The translations under genes were made by a program, and so were the position numbers. From G963663365 sp963663365 (GTDB lineage Bacteria; Hinthialibacterota; Hinthialibacteria; Hinthialibacterales; G963663365): a stretch of 64,000 bases of DNA. The notes beneath the pieces are model-generated. The model did no database searches. It was not told the origin of the DNA and saw only the letters and a program-made list of their open reading frames with translations. Below are positions 42,754-51,137 of the stretch, piece after piece. Every line of letters starts with the position of its first letter. Position 1 is the first letter of the stretch. The stretch spans positions 992,001 to 1,056,000 of the forward strand of contig CAXXIH010000001.1 in the NCBI GenBank assembly GCA_963663365.2. Direction: 5' to 3'.

Positions 42754-45612
42754 TTAAGGTAATGTGAAATAGATCGTGGCGCCCTGATCCACTTCGCCTT
42801 CGGCCCAGATGGTACCCCCGTGGTGGTGAATAATGCGTTGGACGGTTGCCAGCCCAATGCCTGTACCCGGGAATTCCTTATCGGTGTGCAGGCGCTGGAA
42901 GGTTCCGAAGAGTTTGTCAACATAGGTCATATCAAAGCCTGCGCCGTTGTCTTTTACATAGTATGCAATGCCCTCATTCTCTTCTTCTATTCCACCGGGA
43001 GAGGGTATTGAAACATGAGGAAGAACTCCAAACTCAATTCGCGCTATCTCACGTTTACTGGTGAACTTCCAGGCGTTGCCCAATAGATTTTCGAGCATCG
43101 CGTGCAGGAGCGTTCTGTCGCCGTGCGCGAAGACTTCTTCCTGAATAATTTGTTCTACGCGGCGGTCCGGTTCTGCTTTTTGAAGTTCATCCATCACCAC
43201 ATGGGCGATTCCGCTCAAATTCACGTGTTCATGTGTAATTTCACTACGCGTAATTCTCGATAATTTCAGCAAGCCGTCAATTAATTGTCCCATGCGTTGT
43301 GTGGCGGCGCGTACACGTTTGAGGGAATCCTTTCCCTCCTCGTCCAATTTATCGGCGTAATCTTCGAGGAGGATGCGGCTGAAACCGTCAATGCCGCGAA
43401 GGGGTGCGCGCAGGTCGTGAGAAACCGTATACGAAAATGATTCCAGTTCCTTGTTGGCCGCTTCAAGTTTGCGGTTGGATTCCTGAAGTTCTTTCTCGGC
43501 CTGTTTGCGTGCGGTGATATCCTGATGGGTTCCATACATGAGAAGCGGCCGGCCGTCTTCCGTCCATGAAAAGACCTTGCCGCGGTCAAATACCCATATC
43601 CAGTGGCCGTCTTTATGCCTCATTCGCGCTTCATATTCGTAATAGTCCAGTTTGCGATCAAAGTGCAGGGCCAGCAGTTTTCCGCTGGTTTCGAGGTCTT
43701 CCGGATGTGCGTATCGCATCCAGGTCTCTATGGAAACCGGCGATAACTCCTCAAGGGTATATCCGATGATTTGAGCCCACCGTTCGTTAAAAATTGTCTC
43801 ACCGGTCTGCACGTTCCATTCCCAAGAGCCGACGTTCGTGCCCTCGATAACGTTTTGAAGACGCCATTTCTCCCGCTCCAGTTCGGCGGCCTGTGCCCGC
43901 AATCGCTCCTCGCTCAAGAGGAGATCCCGGGTGCGCATGGCCACCTGCCGTTCAAGGTTTTCGCGCCCGCGAAGAATACGGTGAATTCCCGCGGCCAGTA
44001 CCGCGGAGACCAGCAGTCCTACAAAGAGCGCGATCCATCCAATTTGTGCCGGATGCAGGTTCATAAACCCGGCGGCTGCGCAAGCGTCGACAATAAAGAC
44101 TTTGCCAAAAGCCAGGACGGGGCAGGAAAGGGTAAGGTCTGTTTTCACAGATTGACCCGCGCAAGGACAGATAGCCAGCGGTTCGGTAATGCCGCCGGGA
44201 TGCAGCATCCCAAGTGCGATGTGCGTTGCGGGTTCCGGGCCGGATGTTTGCAGCAGCGTTTCCATGCGCAATACGGCCAGGACAAGGCCCTGCAACTTGG
44301 CTGTATCATCCGAGTCAAAAACCGGGCGGTAAACCAGGATCGCTCTCTGGTTTCCTGTTTCTTGAGCCAGTGTGATGGGATCGGTGGCGGTAATCAGTCT
44401 GCTGCGTACTGCGGCTTCAAGTCCGATACGGCGTAACGGCTCGGAACCGAGATCATACCCGATTGCGGCTTCGTTGCCCTCTAGAGGGGCGGCAAAGGCC
44501 ACGGGATAGTACACATCGCGCCCGGCCGCCGGTATACGTTGCCCCTCCTCATTCATTTGCCATATCCGTAAATGCTCATCACCGGATGCGCGAATTTCGG
44601 CTTCCATGTTGGCTCTGTTTTTGGCTTGCACCGCCGGAATCCATTCCCAGGCTTGTACCGCAGGGATTCGGGTTAGATGAATTGTATAAAGTTGGAGTTC
44701 TTCCAGCGTTACATTTTCTGAACTTTCAAAAAAATTCGCAAATCCTTCCAATTCGATGTTGCGAATTTGTCGAAACCGGTCGGCGATAGCATCGATCCGG
44801 CTGACAGCCAGCTGCGCGAAGGCATCCTTGTGATAGGAGTGTTCCTGCTGATGGAGAATCCAGGCCATAAAAAAGGTCAGTGCGGCGCCTAAGGCAAATA
44901 TCAGCAATGGTTCAATAACACTCATCCAGGCCGCTGGCTGCTCTCCGAGCCGGGCGCGTCGAATGAGAAGGCTCCGGCCGATCCCGAGAACCACAATGAT
45001 GGTGAAGGTCAGTAACAAAGCGGGCATTGCTGCAAGGACCAAATCCTTGCGCCAGGACCGGGCGTTAAAATCCACGGCCAGCAAGGCTACCGGTTTTCCC
45101 AATTTAGTATCTGTCAGGGGGAAGCAGGCACAGACATAACGCCCCTCGCGGTCCTTGAATGGGCCGATTACCTTGGGATTCGTATATTCCCCCAGCTTTT
45201 GGGACCACTCGACTGAATCGTCAAAGAATATTCCATTAGGCGATTTATCCGGATTTTCTTGCGGCTGGTCGTCCACCAAAAAGAACAAACGGCCGTCACC
45301 ACCACCGCCTATTATGTAGATGGACCGGTATTGGGTGTCTGATGCCCGGATCAGGCCCAACTGTTCCTTGAGCCTTAAATATTCAGGTTTCTCGAGGTCC
45401 TTTTCTATGCCGCTGAGCATTTTGACGCGCTCTATGTCCAGCGATGCGGCCAGCATCCGGGTGCGCTGTAGCAGAGCGTCCCGCATTTTGCGGTCGGCCT
45501 GTTTTATGGTCCAAACAGTCAACAGCATTCCAACCGCAAATACCGCCAAAATAATCGCTGCAAATTCAAGGCGGCTGCCTATGAACTGGTTTTTTTCAGA
45601 ACGATCGCTCAT
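42754..45612 (-). CDS. Membrane sensor histidine kinase with CHASE and PAS domains
   Basis: 952 residues. TM1 (about 13-32) and TM2 (about 194-215) bracket an extracytoplasmic region of about 160 residues; TM3 (about 238-256) and TM4 (about 525-546) bracket a CHASE domain (about 260-500), a sensor for small extracellular molecules. A coiled coil (RERLRAQAAELEREKWRLQ-like) leads to a PAS/PAC (about 590-715, NVGSWEWNVQTGE), then HisKA with FSYTVSHDLRAPLRGIDGFS (about 735), the type typical of bacteriophytochromes, and HATPase with MLENLLGNAWKFTS and GIGLATVQRIIHHHGG at the C-terminus. The cognate response regulator is the next gene. First intact gene of the operon. Confidence 0.94.
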   Translation of the reverse strand: MSDRSEKNQFIGSRLEFAAIILAVFAVGMLLTVWTIKQADRKMRDALLQRTRMLAASLDIERVKMLSGIEKDLEKPEYLRLKEQLGLIRASDTQYRSIYIIGGGGDGRLFFLVDDQPQENPDKSPNGIFFDDSVEWSQKLGEYTNPKVIGPFKDREGRYVCACFPLTDTKLGKPVALLAVDFNARSWRKDLVLAAMPALLLTFTIIVVLGIGRSLLIRRARLGEQPAAWMSVIEPLLIFALGAALTFFMAWILHQQEHSYHKDAFAQLAVSRIDAIADRFRQIRNIELEGFANFFESSENVTLEELQLYTIHLTRIPAVQAWEWIPAVQAKNRANMEAEIRASGDEHLRIWQMNEEGQRIPAAGRDVYYPVAFAAPLEGNEAAIGYDLGSEPLRRIGLEAAVRSRLITATDPITLAQETGNQRAILVYRPVFDSDDTAKLQGLVLAVLRMETLLQTSGPEPATHIALGMLHPGGITEPLAICPCAGQSVKTDLTLSCPVLAFGKVFIVDACAAAGFMNLHPAQIGWIALFVGLLVSAVLAAGIHRILRGRENLERQVAMRTRDLLLSEERLRAQAAELEREKWRLQNVIEGTNVGSWEWNVQTGETIFNERWAQIIGYTLEELSPVSIETWMRYAHPEDLETSGKLLALHFDRKLDYYEYEARMRHKDGHWIWVFDRGKVFSWTEDGRPLLMYGTHQDITARKQAEKELQESNRKLEAANKELESFSYTVSHDLRAPLRGIDGFSRILLEDYADKLDEEGKDSLKRVRAATQRMGQLIDGLLKLSRITRSEITHEHVNLSGIAHVVMDELQKAEPDRRVEQIIQEEVFAHGDRTLLHAMLENLLGNAWKFTSKREIARIEFGVLPHVSIPSPGGIEEENEGIAYYVKDNGAGFDMTYVDKLFGTFQRLHTDKEFPGTGIGLATVQRIIHHHGGTIWAEGEVDQGATIYFTLP

Positions 45613-45667
45613 ATGGGCATTTCCAGAGTCTGGGGCATTATATTTCGCACTTAGGGCATCATTGAAA

Positions 45668-45940
45668 TTAAAATCCCGGATTTGGATGTCGTCGGCGGTT
45701 TTTGAAGGGGGATTTTGTGGAAAGGCCGTTTTTCGGTTTTAGAATTTCGAACCAGTCCTTGCCTTTGACGTCATCCAAGACCAGGAAATCCATGTGAACC
45801 CGATTCAGCTGTCCGGAAATTTTTATGTCAGTCAAATACCGTATCCGGGTGTCTATGGTGTTAAGCCACAAACTCAGTTCCTCTTTATTCTCTGTTAGCA
45901 GCGGTTCCTAGTTTTTGTGCGCGGTGTTGCCGCTTTTCAT
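45668..45940 (-). pseudogene. Possible small gene with an early stop, upstream of the CHASE kinase
   Basis: An ATG at 45940 has a perfect GGAGG five bases away (45946-45950), but after ten codons (MKSGNTAHKN) the frame meets TAG and then stays open for about 80 codons with protein-like sequence (KEELSLWLNTIDTRIRYL, HMDFLVLDDVKGKDWFEIL). A TTG at 45871 with GAGGAA upstream could rescue a 67-residue product. It ends 55 bases before the kinase gene and may belong to the same transcript. It could also be a leader. Function unknown. Confidence 0.3.
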
Positions 45941-46073
45941 AAATGCCTCCATCTATAGTTTATAATACAGCTAGATACGGGCGATTATTTTTTGCAAAGC
46001 CTTTTGGGCCTCAGTTTCGCTGTTTTTTTGCATTTTTAGGCGAAAAAGCGGTGCTTTTCCGAAAAATCCACCT

Positions 46074-46156
46074 GTTTTGTAATTAAAGGATTACTTGCGG
46101 CTGATATAGCGGAAGGATTATTCCAGCAACAAAATAATCGGATTGCAGATTTATCT
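46074..46156 (+). repeat. Direct repeat copy B flanking the signalling operon
   Basis: About 83 bases, from TTTTGTAATTAAAGGATTAC to TTGCAGATTTATCTT, matching copy A at 40167-40260. Lies on the promoter side of the operon, while copy A lies just beyond its last gene. Confidence 0.55.
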
Positions 46157-46312
46157 TGGGGAGGAGAGCGGTTCAAATCCATATTTTCTTGGGAGCGATC
46201 AGAAATAGGGATTAACAGCTCCAATTTCCGGCAAAATCCTTGGGATTGTGTGTCATGCCAACCTGTGCAAGCCTAAGCGATTGATTTGCCTTATTTTGGA
46301 GGTTCGACGAAC

Positions 46313-47455
46313 ATGTCGTCAGTATCTGCCTCAATGCCAGCACCCCCTGCTGCCAAGCCCGCCAAAGAGCGGCTTATGTCGATTGATGCCCTGCGTGGCT
46401 TCGATATGTATTGGATCACCGGCGGGGGCACATTCACCAATGCAGTCGTTGCGTGGATTGGCTGGAAACCGCTCACAGACATTGTTGTTCACCATACGGA
46501 TCACGTCGGCTGGGAAGGTTTTACGATGTGGGATGCCATTTTTCCCCTCTTCCTGTTTCTCTCCGGCACGACAATGCCCTATTCGCTTCTCTCTCGGTTG
46601 GAGAAAGGTGAAAGCAAAAAGGTTCTCTTTTGGCGAGTGTTCCGCCGGATGTTGCTCCTGATCTTTTTGGGCATGATGTGGGGTGTTTTGCATCTCCAGT
46701 TTCGGACGATGCGTTATCCCAGTGTGTTGGGATTGATCGGGATCGCCTACTTCATTGCGGCCGTTATTGTCATTAATTGTAATTTGCGGCGGCAGTTTGT
46801 TTGGCTGGCGGGGATTCTTATCGGGTATTACCTGGGAATGCGTTTTATTCCGCTGCCGGACACCATCTTGGCCGGGCGCTTCACCCCGGGCGGAACGGTG
46901 GCTTCCTTTGTCGATTATTACGTCCTACCGGGAACGCTCTATCAGCACTCATTCGATCCTGAAGGTTTGCTCGCGGCCTTCTCGGCATCGGCCATGGCGC
47001 TCTTGGGGGCTATTGCAGGCCAGGTACTGCGTACAAAGGTTTTTACTCCCTATAAAAAGATCGGTGTTTTAATCGCCGGTGGACTGTGTTCAATTGTGTT
47101 GGCGCTGATTTGGAGCCAATGGTTCCCCATCATTAAAGGCATGTGGACCAGCAGCTATATTCTTTTTGCCGGTGGATTATCCTCAATCATTCTCAGCATT
47201 GCGTATTTGATTGTCGATGTATGGGGCTTCCGCAAAATTCCATTCATCTTCGCTGTGGTGGGGATGAACTCGATCACGATCTACGTTGGGCGTGCCTTTA
47301 TCGACTTCCATAAAATTTCCGAATTCTTCTTTGGCGGCCTGGCAAGTGTCTCCAGCGAAATGGTCGCACCCATTGTGGTTGCATTTGGTGTGCTGCTATC
47401 GGAGTGGATTTTCCTCTATTACTTGTACAGCAAAAAAACGTTCTTAAGGGTTTAA
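46313..47455 (+). CDS. DUF5009/HGSNAT-like multi-pass membrane acyltransferase
   Basis: 380 residues from the ATG at 46313, with GGAGG ten bases upstream (46298-46302); the frame opens slightly earlier at a TTG. After a cytoplasmic start, RLMSIDALRGFDMYWITGG is the hallmark of the DUF5009/NagX and heparan-alpha-glucosaminide N-acetyltransferase group; His residues in VVHHTDHVGWEGF and the FPLFLFLSGTTMPYS segment follow. About ten transmembrane helices. Lysosomal HGSNAT moves acetyl groups from cytosolic acetyl-CoA to glucosamine across the membrane; bacterial relatives may do this for periplasmic amino sugars. It heads a likely operon with a membrane-anchored beta-sandwich protein (five-base gap) and a GH123-like glycosidase. 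Confidence 0.85.
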   Translation: MSSVSASMPAPPAAKPAKERLMSIDALRGFDMYWITGGGTFTNAVVAWIGWKPLTDIVVHHTDHVGWEGFTMWDAIFPLFLFLSGTTMPYSLLSRLEKGESKKVLFWRVFRRMLLLIFLGMMWGVLHLQFRTMRYPSVLGLIGIAYFIAAVIVINCNLRRQFVWLAGILIGYYLGMRFIPLPDTILAGRFTPGGTVASFVDYYVLPGTLYQHSFDPEGLLAAFSASAMALLGAIAGQVLRTKVFTPYKKIGVLIAGGLCSIVLALIWSQWFPIIKGMWTSSYILFAGGLSSIILSIAYLIVDVWGFRKIPFIFAVVGMNSITIYVGRAFIDFHKISEFFFGGLASVSSEMVAPIVVAFGVLLSEWIFLYYLYSKKTFLRV

Positions 47456-47459
47456 GGCC

Positions 47460-48065
47460 ATGAATGCTGAAAACACACCTCAAACCAATAAAAATTTGCC
47501 CATCGTTACGACTGTATTGGAATTTGCCGCGGTCACCGTGTTTGTGGTCATCGTGATCTTTGTGTTCCAGCGCATTGCTCTTATGCGATACAACCAGCCG
47601 GTCGCGCCCGCTCCGAATGGTGTACTCACGCTGATTCCCTATACGGCCACGCTGCACGGATCGCTGCAACTGCACCCGCTCGATTTGGAACTACAAAAAG
47701 AGGATTTTTCATACCATTACGGCCGTGAACTGCATAAGGAACGGATGAACCGGACCGTAACCCATTGGACTGAACCGGATGCTTCCGTGGAATGGAACCT
47801 CAATCCTGGTGGCGGGACCTACGAAGTTGAAATCTGTTACGCCTGCCCGGAGGATTCAGCGGGCGGTTCGTTCACGTTGGATGTGGGTGGTACGCCGCTC
47901 AGCGGCACGGTGCAAAACACCGGCGGTTGGGATCAGTGGCAGACATTTCCATTAGGAGAAGTCCAACTCGGGGGTGAAAAAGTTGCACTGACCGTGAAAG
48001 CCCAACAACTTGGTACATCTGCTTTAATGGACCTAAAATCGATTGTGCTCAAACCGAAGGGGTGA
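47460..48065 (+). CDS. Membrane-anchored carbohydrate-binding-like protein
   Basis: 201 residues. One transmembrane helix (about 20-42, TVLEFAAVTVFVVIVIFVFQ) is followed by an extracytoplasmic beta-sandwich of the galactose-binding/CBM6 style: ASVEWNLNPGGGTYEVEICYA (about 120-140), FTLDVGGTPLSGTVQNTGGW and FPLGEVQLGGEKVALTV. This is close to the C-terminal domain found in some alpha-L-fucosidases. No enzyme motif. Situated four bases after the acyltransferase gene and 24 bases before a glycosidase gene, so it may hold a substrate or enzyme at the membrane. Confidence 0.75.
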   Translation: MNAENTPQTNKNLPIVTTVLEFAAVTVFVVIVIFVFQRIALMRYNQPVAPAPNGVLTLIPYTATLHGSLQLHPLDLELQKEDFSYHYGRELHKERMNRTVTHWTEPDASVEWNLNPGGGTYEVEICYACPEDSAGGSFTLDVGGTPLSGTVQNTGGWDQWQTFPLGEVQLGGEKVALTVKAQQLGTSALMDLKSIVLKPKG

Positions 48066-48089
48066 GGAACAATCTAGAAATGTGGGATA

Positions 48090-49844
48090 ATGGGAAACAT
48101 TGATCGTAAACTCCGGGAATTCATTCATCCCCTTTTATGGGCAATATTCAGTCTGGTACTCATAACGTGTAGTTGGGCCAGTCCGCCGGAGCGTGTTCCT
48201 GAAATTCGCCTTTGCGCGCTCCCGGGGACCCTGCGCGTGCCACTCACAGGCCCGGTGGAAGGTACAGATGCTGCCGAAATTTCCTGTGCGCGAAACGAGG
48301 TGGAGTCGTTCCAGGTGGCCGTAACGGCGGTGAATGGAAGGTTGGGGGTGGTGGATGCAGAGATTACTCCGTTGGCCGATACCGCCGGAAATGTCTTGCC
48401 TGCAGAGTGCGTGGAGCTCTTTAGTGCTGTGCGTGTGCCCATCCGAATTCCCGATCCGCAGGCGCCGCTGCAGCCGGGCTTATGGGACGATCCTCTGGTG
48501 CCTTTTACAAATCCTTATACCGGAGAACCGGTTCGCGGTCCGAAATGGGGTGCGGACGGTTTCACCGGCGAACGCTTTCGCGGCAAGGAATTTGACCTTT
48601 GGCAAGGACATAACCGGGCTCTGTGGGTAGATGTGCGGGTTCCCAAGGAAACACAGCCAGGGGTGTATTCCGGTACGCTCCGTGTTTGGGCCAAGAATGC
48701 TGAGACTGCCGAAATCCCGGTACGCGTGGAGGTTTGGGACTTCGTTCTGCCGGATGGACCGAGCCACGAAAACCATTTCGGAGGCTTTGAACGTCTGGCG
48801 AACTATTATGGGCTGGATTCGGATTCTGAAGAATTTCACCGTCTGGAAGATCGTTACATCGACATGCTGACGGCCCACAGGATCAATCCGCCCTTGCCGA
48901 AGCGCCTTTTGCCGGTGCCGGAACCCAACGGTGCAGTTCACTTTGACGGCGCTATCGATGAGGGGATATCCGCTTTTGTAGCCAAGCATCATGTGACCAA
49001 TATTGAGGTGCCGCGCGCGCCTTTCGGTAACAAGACGGAAGAGGTCCTCGCAAAGACCAAGGCTTTCTACTCCGCATGGATGAATTACTTGGAGCGGAAG
49101 GGCTGGGCCGAACGTTCCTACCTTTACATGTTTGATGAGCCCAACACGGCGGAGTCTTACGAGCGGGTGCGGCAAATCGGGGATTTTGTCCATAAAGCAG
49201 AACCTCGTCTCCGGCGTCTTGTGGTTGAGCAGCCCTATTTGCAGGGGCCGGATTGGGGATCGTTAGACGATGCCATCGATATCTGGTGTCCCCTTTGGGG
49301 ATTCATCACCGAGGCGAGTATTCGCCGGGCTCTGGATGGGGGAGATCACCTGTGGACCTATACGGCGCTTGCTTACACCACACCCAAGTACCACCCGGAA
49401 TACGAGACGGTCAAAGACGACCGCCCTCCTTTCTGGCAGATTGATTTTCCGCCGCTCAGTTACCGTATTAGCACCTGGTTGAATCGCCGGTATGGCGCCA
49501 CCGGATTGCTCTATTGGTCGACCTGCTATTGGGGCGATGGCAAGAAAAATCCTTGGGACAATCCGACCTTAGGCGACCATTGGAACGGCGAGGGGATGCT
49601 TTTTTATCCGGGCTCAGACGTAGGTATTGAAGGCCCTATCGGGTGTATTCGCTTAAAGAATCTACGGGATGGTATGGAGGACTACGAATATTTTGTGCTT
49701 CTGGAGAAACTCGGAGGATCAGCCATTGTCGATGAACTGGTCCGAGAGAGTGTTCCCACTTGGGGAGCCTGGGACCAAAATCCCAATCGACTCATGGAGC
49801 GCAGAAAGCGATTGGCCGAGGCCATTCTACAACGTCAGAAGTAG
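48090..49844 (+). CDS. Secreted GH123-like (DUF4091) glycosidase
   Basis: 584 residues with a signal sequence (about 12-30, HPLLWAIFSLVLITCSWASP). N-terminal beta-sandwich (about 40-215) followed by a TIM-barrel. The Asp-Glu pair of GH123 appears in YLYMFDEPN (Asp349-Glu350), and the DUF4091 C-terminal signature GPIGCIRLKNLRDGMEDYEYF closes the barrel. GH123 enzymes are exo-beta-N-acetylgalactosaminidases using substrate-assisted catalysis through this pair. Many DUF4091 relatives are uncharacterised, so the exact sugar is uncertain. Third gene behind the acyltransferase-like and beta-sandwich proteins, suggesting joint processing of amino-sugar glycans. Confidence 0.85.
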   Translation: MGNIDRKLREFIHPLLWAIFSLVLITCSWASPPERVPEIRLCALPGTLRVPLTGPVEGTDAAEISCARNEVESFQVAVTAVNGRLGVVDAEITPLADTAGNVLPAECVELFSAVRVPIRIPDPQAPLQPGLWDDPLVPFTNPYTGEPVRGPKWGADGFTGERFRGKEFDLWQGHNRALWVDVRVPKETQPGVYSGTLRVWAKNAETAEIPVRVEVWDFVLPDGPSHENHFGGFERLANYYGLDSDSEEFHRLEDRYIDMLTAHRINPPLPKRLLPVPEPNGAVHFDGAIDEGISAFVAKHHVTNIEVPRAPFGNKTEEVLAKTKAFYSAWMNYLERKGWAERSYLYMFDEPNTAESYERVRQIGDFVHKAEPRLRRLVVEQPYLQGPDWGSLDDAIDIWCPLWGFITEASIRRALDGGDHLWTYTALAYTTPKYHPEYETVKDDRPPFWQIDFPPLSYRISTWLNRRYGATGLLYWSTCYWGDGKKNPWDNPTLGDHWNGEGMLFYPGSDVGIEGPIGCIRLKNLRDGMEDYEYFVLLEKLGGSAIVDELVRESVPTWGAWDQNPNRLMERRKRLAEAILQRQK

Positions 49845-49864
49845 CTGCACGTTCGAATGTGAAA

Positions 49865-50365
49865 ATGAAGAAAATAAACATTGGAAATGAAGAAAAATTC
49901 CTGCAATTACTGAATGTTGCCTATAAGGAATTTCAAATAGCCGCAGAAGATATGCGCGGTGAATTTATGGTTCTGCGCAAACTTGAATTGGATCAAGCCG
50001 ATAAAGATATTAAAGAAAGAGTGTCAAGAGGCGAAAGGGTGATGGATGAAGATGGAGAATATATAATAGAATTTTATTTCATGTATTCGGAGGTTGAAAT
50101 TCTTAAAATATTCATTGATAAATGGGTTTATGATTTTAAGGAAAGGTATTGGACTAATAAAGCAGTTGAAAAAATGTTTAAAGATTTGAGTGCTTGGCGG
50201 CTGATTAATACGAAGCAACGTTTGACATGGATTGATTCCGATGGGAAAGATTTTCCTAAAATAATACGTTTTTTGTTAATGTGTGACTATTTAATTAACT
50301 TGATGTTCGATTTTCTGAAATCTGTTCGGCAAACTGATCTAGATAAAAGCAATCTGGATGCTTGA
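49865..50365 (+). CDS. Hypothetical 166-residue protein, AT-rich gene
   Basis: A Lys/Glu/Asp/Ile-rich, mostly helical cytoplasmic protein starting MKKINIGNEEKFLQLLNVAY. The frame is open further upstream to 49760, overlapping the GH123 gene, but the ATG at 49865 begins the coherent sequence; a GTG at 49859 is also possible. No ribosome binding site is clear. Base composition is clearly more AT-rich than the flanking glycosidase genes, a sign of transfer. Its last helices (PKIIRFLLMCDYLINLMFDF) are hydrophobic. No family recognised. Small AT-rich genes like this often are immunity genes in toxin regions. Confidence 0.6.
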   Translation: MKKINIGNEEKFLQLLNVAYKEFQIAAEDMRGEFMVLRKLELDQADKDIKERVSRGERVMDEDGEYIIEFYFMYSEVEILKIFIDKWVYDFKERYWTNKAVEKMFKDLSAWRLINTKQRLTWIDSDGKDFPKIIRFLLMCDYLINLMFDFLKSVRQTDLDKSNLDA

Positions 50366-50486
50366 TTTTTTTGTGCGGTTTGCAGAAGTTTCCCTATCCC
50401 ATGCGCTAATACGAACATGTCTTAAAGCAGAGAGGGGACTTGGTGGGGCTAGAGTCGGCGTGCGATTCTATGGTCGGTAGAAAAAC

Positions 50487-50891
50487 ATGGCAAACGCAAT
50501 ATGTATAAAATGCGGTTCGGCGAAACGATGTTGGACATCAAAATGTCCCGAATGTGAATTTGACCCCTGCACCAACACTGAAGATGAAGCAAAAAGCTAT
50601 ATTTTGTCGACAGAGCGATTTGATGATGGCAATGATCCCGCTGAACGCATGGGATTGCCTGATTTTGAAGAGCATGAACTGGATATGATTGGAAAACAAA
50701 TACGGGAAGGGAAAGATTTTGAATTCAATGCCGCGGATGTTGAATGTGTTGTGAGCACTTTTGAAATCATTAAGAATATGACATGGAAGGATTCACTTAT
50801 CATGTTTTTGACTGTGCTTTGGTGGTTTGTGCCAATTTACATTTTGATTGCGATCTTCTGGGCTATTGGATCGATGAAATCCTGTGCTTGA
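50487..50891 (+). CDS. Small zinc-ribbon protein with C-terminal membrane helix
   Basis: 134 residues. The N-terminus carries a Cys cluster, CIKCG then CPEC and a further Cys (C6, C9, C16, C20, C23 region), compatible with a zinc ribbon. A central acidic stretch follows, and a hydrophobic C-terminal helix (about 103-127, SLIMFLTVLWWFVPIYILIA) makes it a tail-anchored membrane protein. No ribosome binding site of note. Family not recognised. It is flanked by another small hypothetical gene and a polysaccharide-degradation gene. Confidence 0.6.
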   Translation: MANAICIKCGSAKRCWTSKCPECEFDPCTNTEDEAKSYILSTERFDDGNDPAERMGLPDFEEHELDMIGKQIREGKDFEFNAADVECVVSTFEIIKNMTWKDSLIMFLTVLWWFVPIYILIAIFWAIGSMKSCA

Positions 50892-51060
50892 TGAGTTGGC
50901 CTGCATCCAAAAGAACGGATAACTCAAATTTTCACACATATCTTGGGTGCGAGAGATTGGCTGTGGCGGGGTGGTAGCGCATATCTCTCAAAAGACACCG
51001 GTTTTATCATCTTGCCGTGATACTCATGCTCATAGATAATGATTGCCAAGGCAGGTACGT

Positions 51061-51098
51061 CTGTGATTAGTGAGCGATCTCGGTTTTTGTGATCACAG
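51061..51098. promoter_or_regulatory. Inverted repeat upstream of the PL26-like gene, candidate operator
   Basis: CTGTGAT (51061-51067) and ATCACAG (51092-51098) form a spaced inverted repeat, and the second arm is part of a perfect TGTGATCACA palindrome (51088-51097). Located about 40 bases before the start codon at 51138. It resembles half-sites of CRP/FNR-type regulators without the normal six-base spacing. Function not shown. Confidence 0.35.
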
Positions 51099-51137
51099 AC
51101 GATTCAAATCGAGATGCTGTGAGGATATGAAGTTCAA

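Larger units (their letters stand above)
45613..46312. other. Intergenic region of 700 bases
   Basis: Contains a possible broken small gene (45668-45940), AT-rich promoter-like sequence near 45945-45985 and direct repeat copy B (46074-46156). No intact gene seen. Confidence 0.5.

Noticed and set aside
43771..44436. A 221-codon plus-strand frame over the CHASE sensor kinase
   Set aside because: Antisense shadow of a well-supported kinase gene; no ribosome binding site or recognisable domain.
46165..46185. GGTTCAAATCC resembling a tRNA T-loop
   Set aside because: No matching acceptor stem, D arm or anticodon arm around it.
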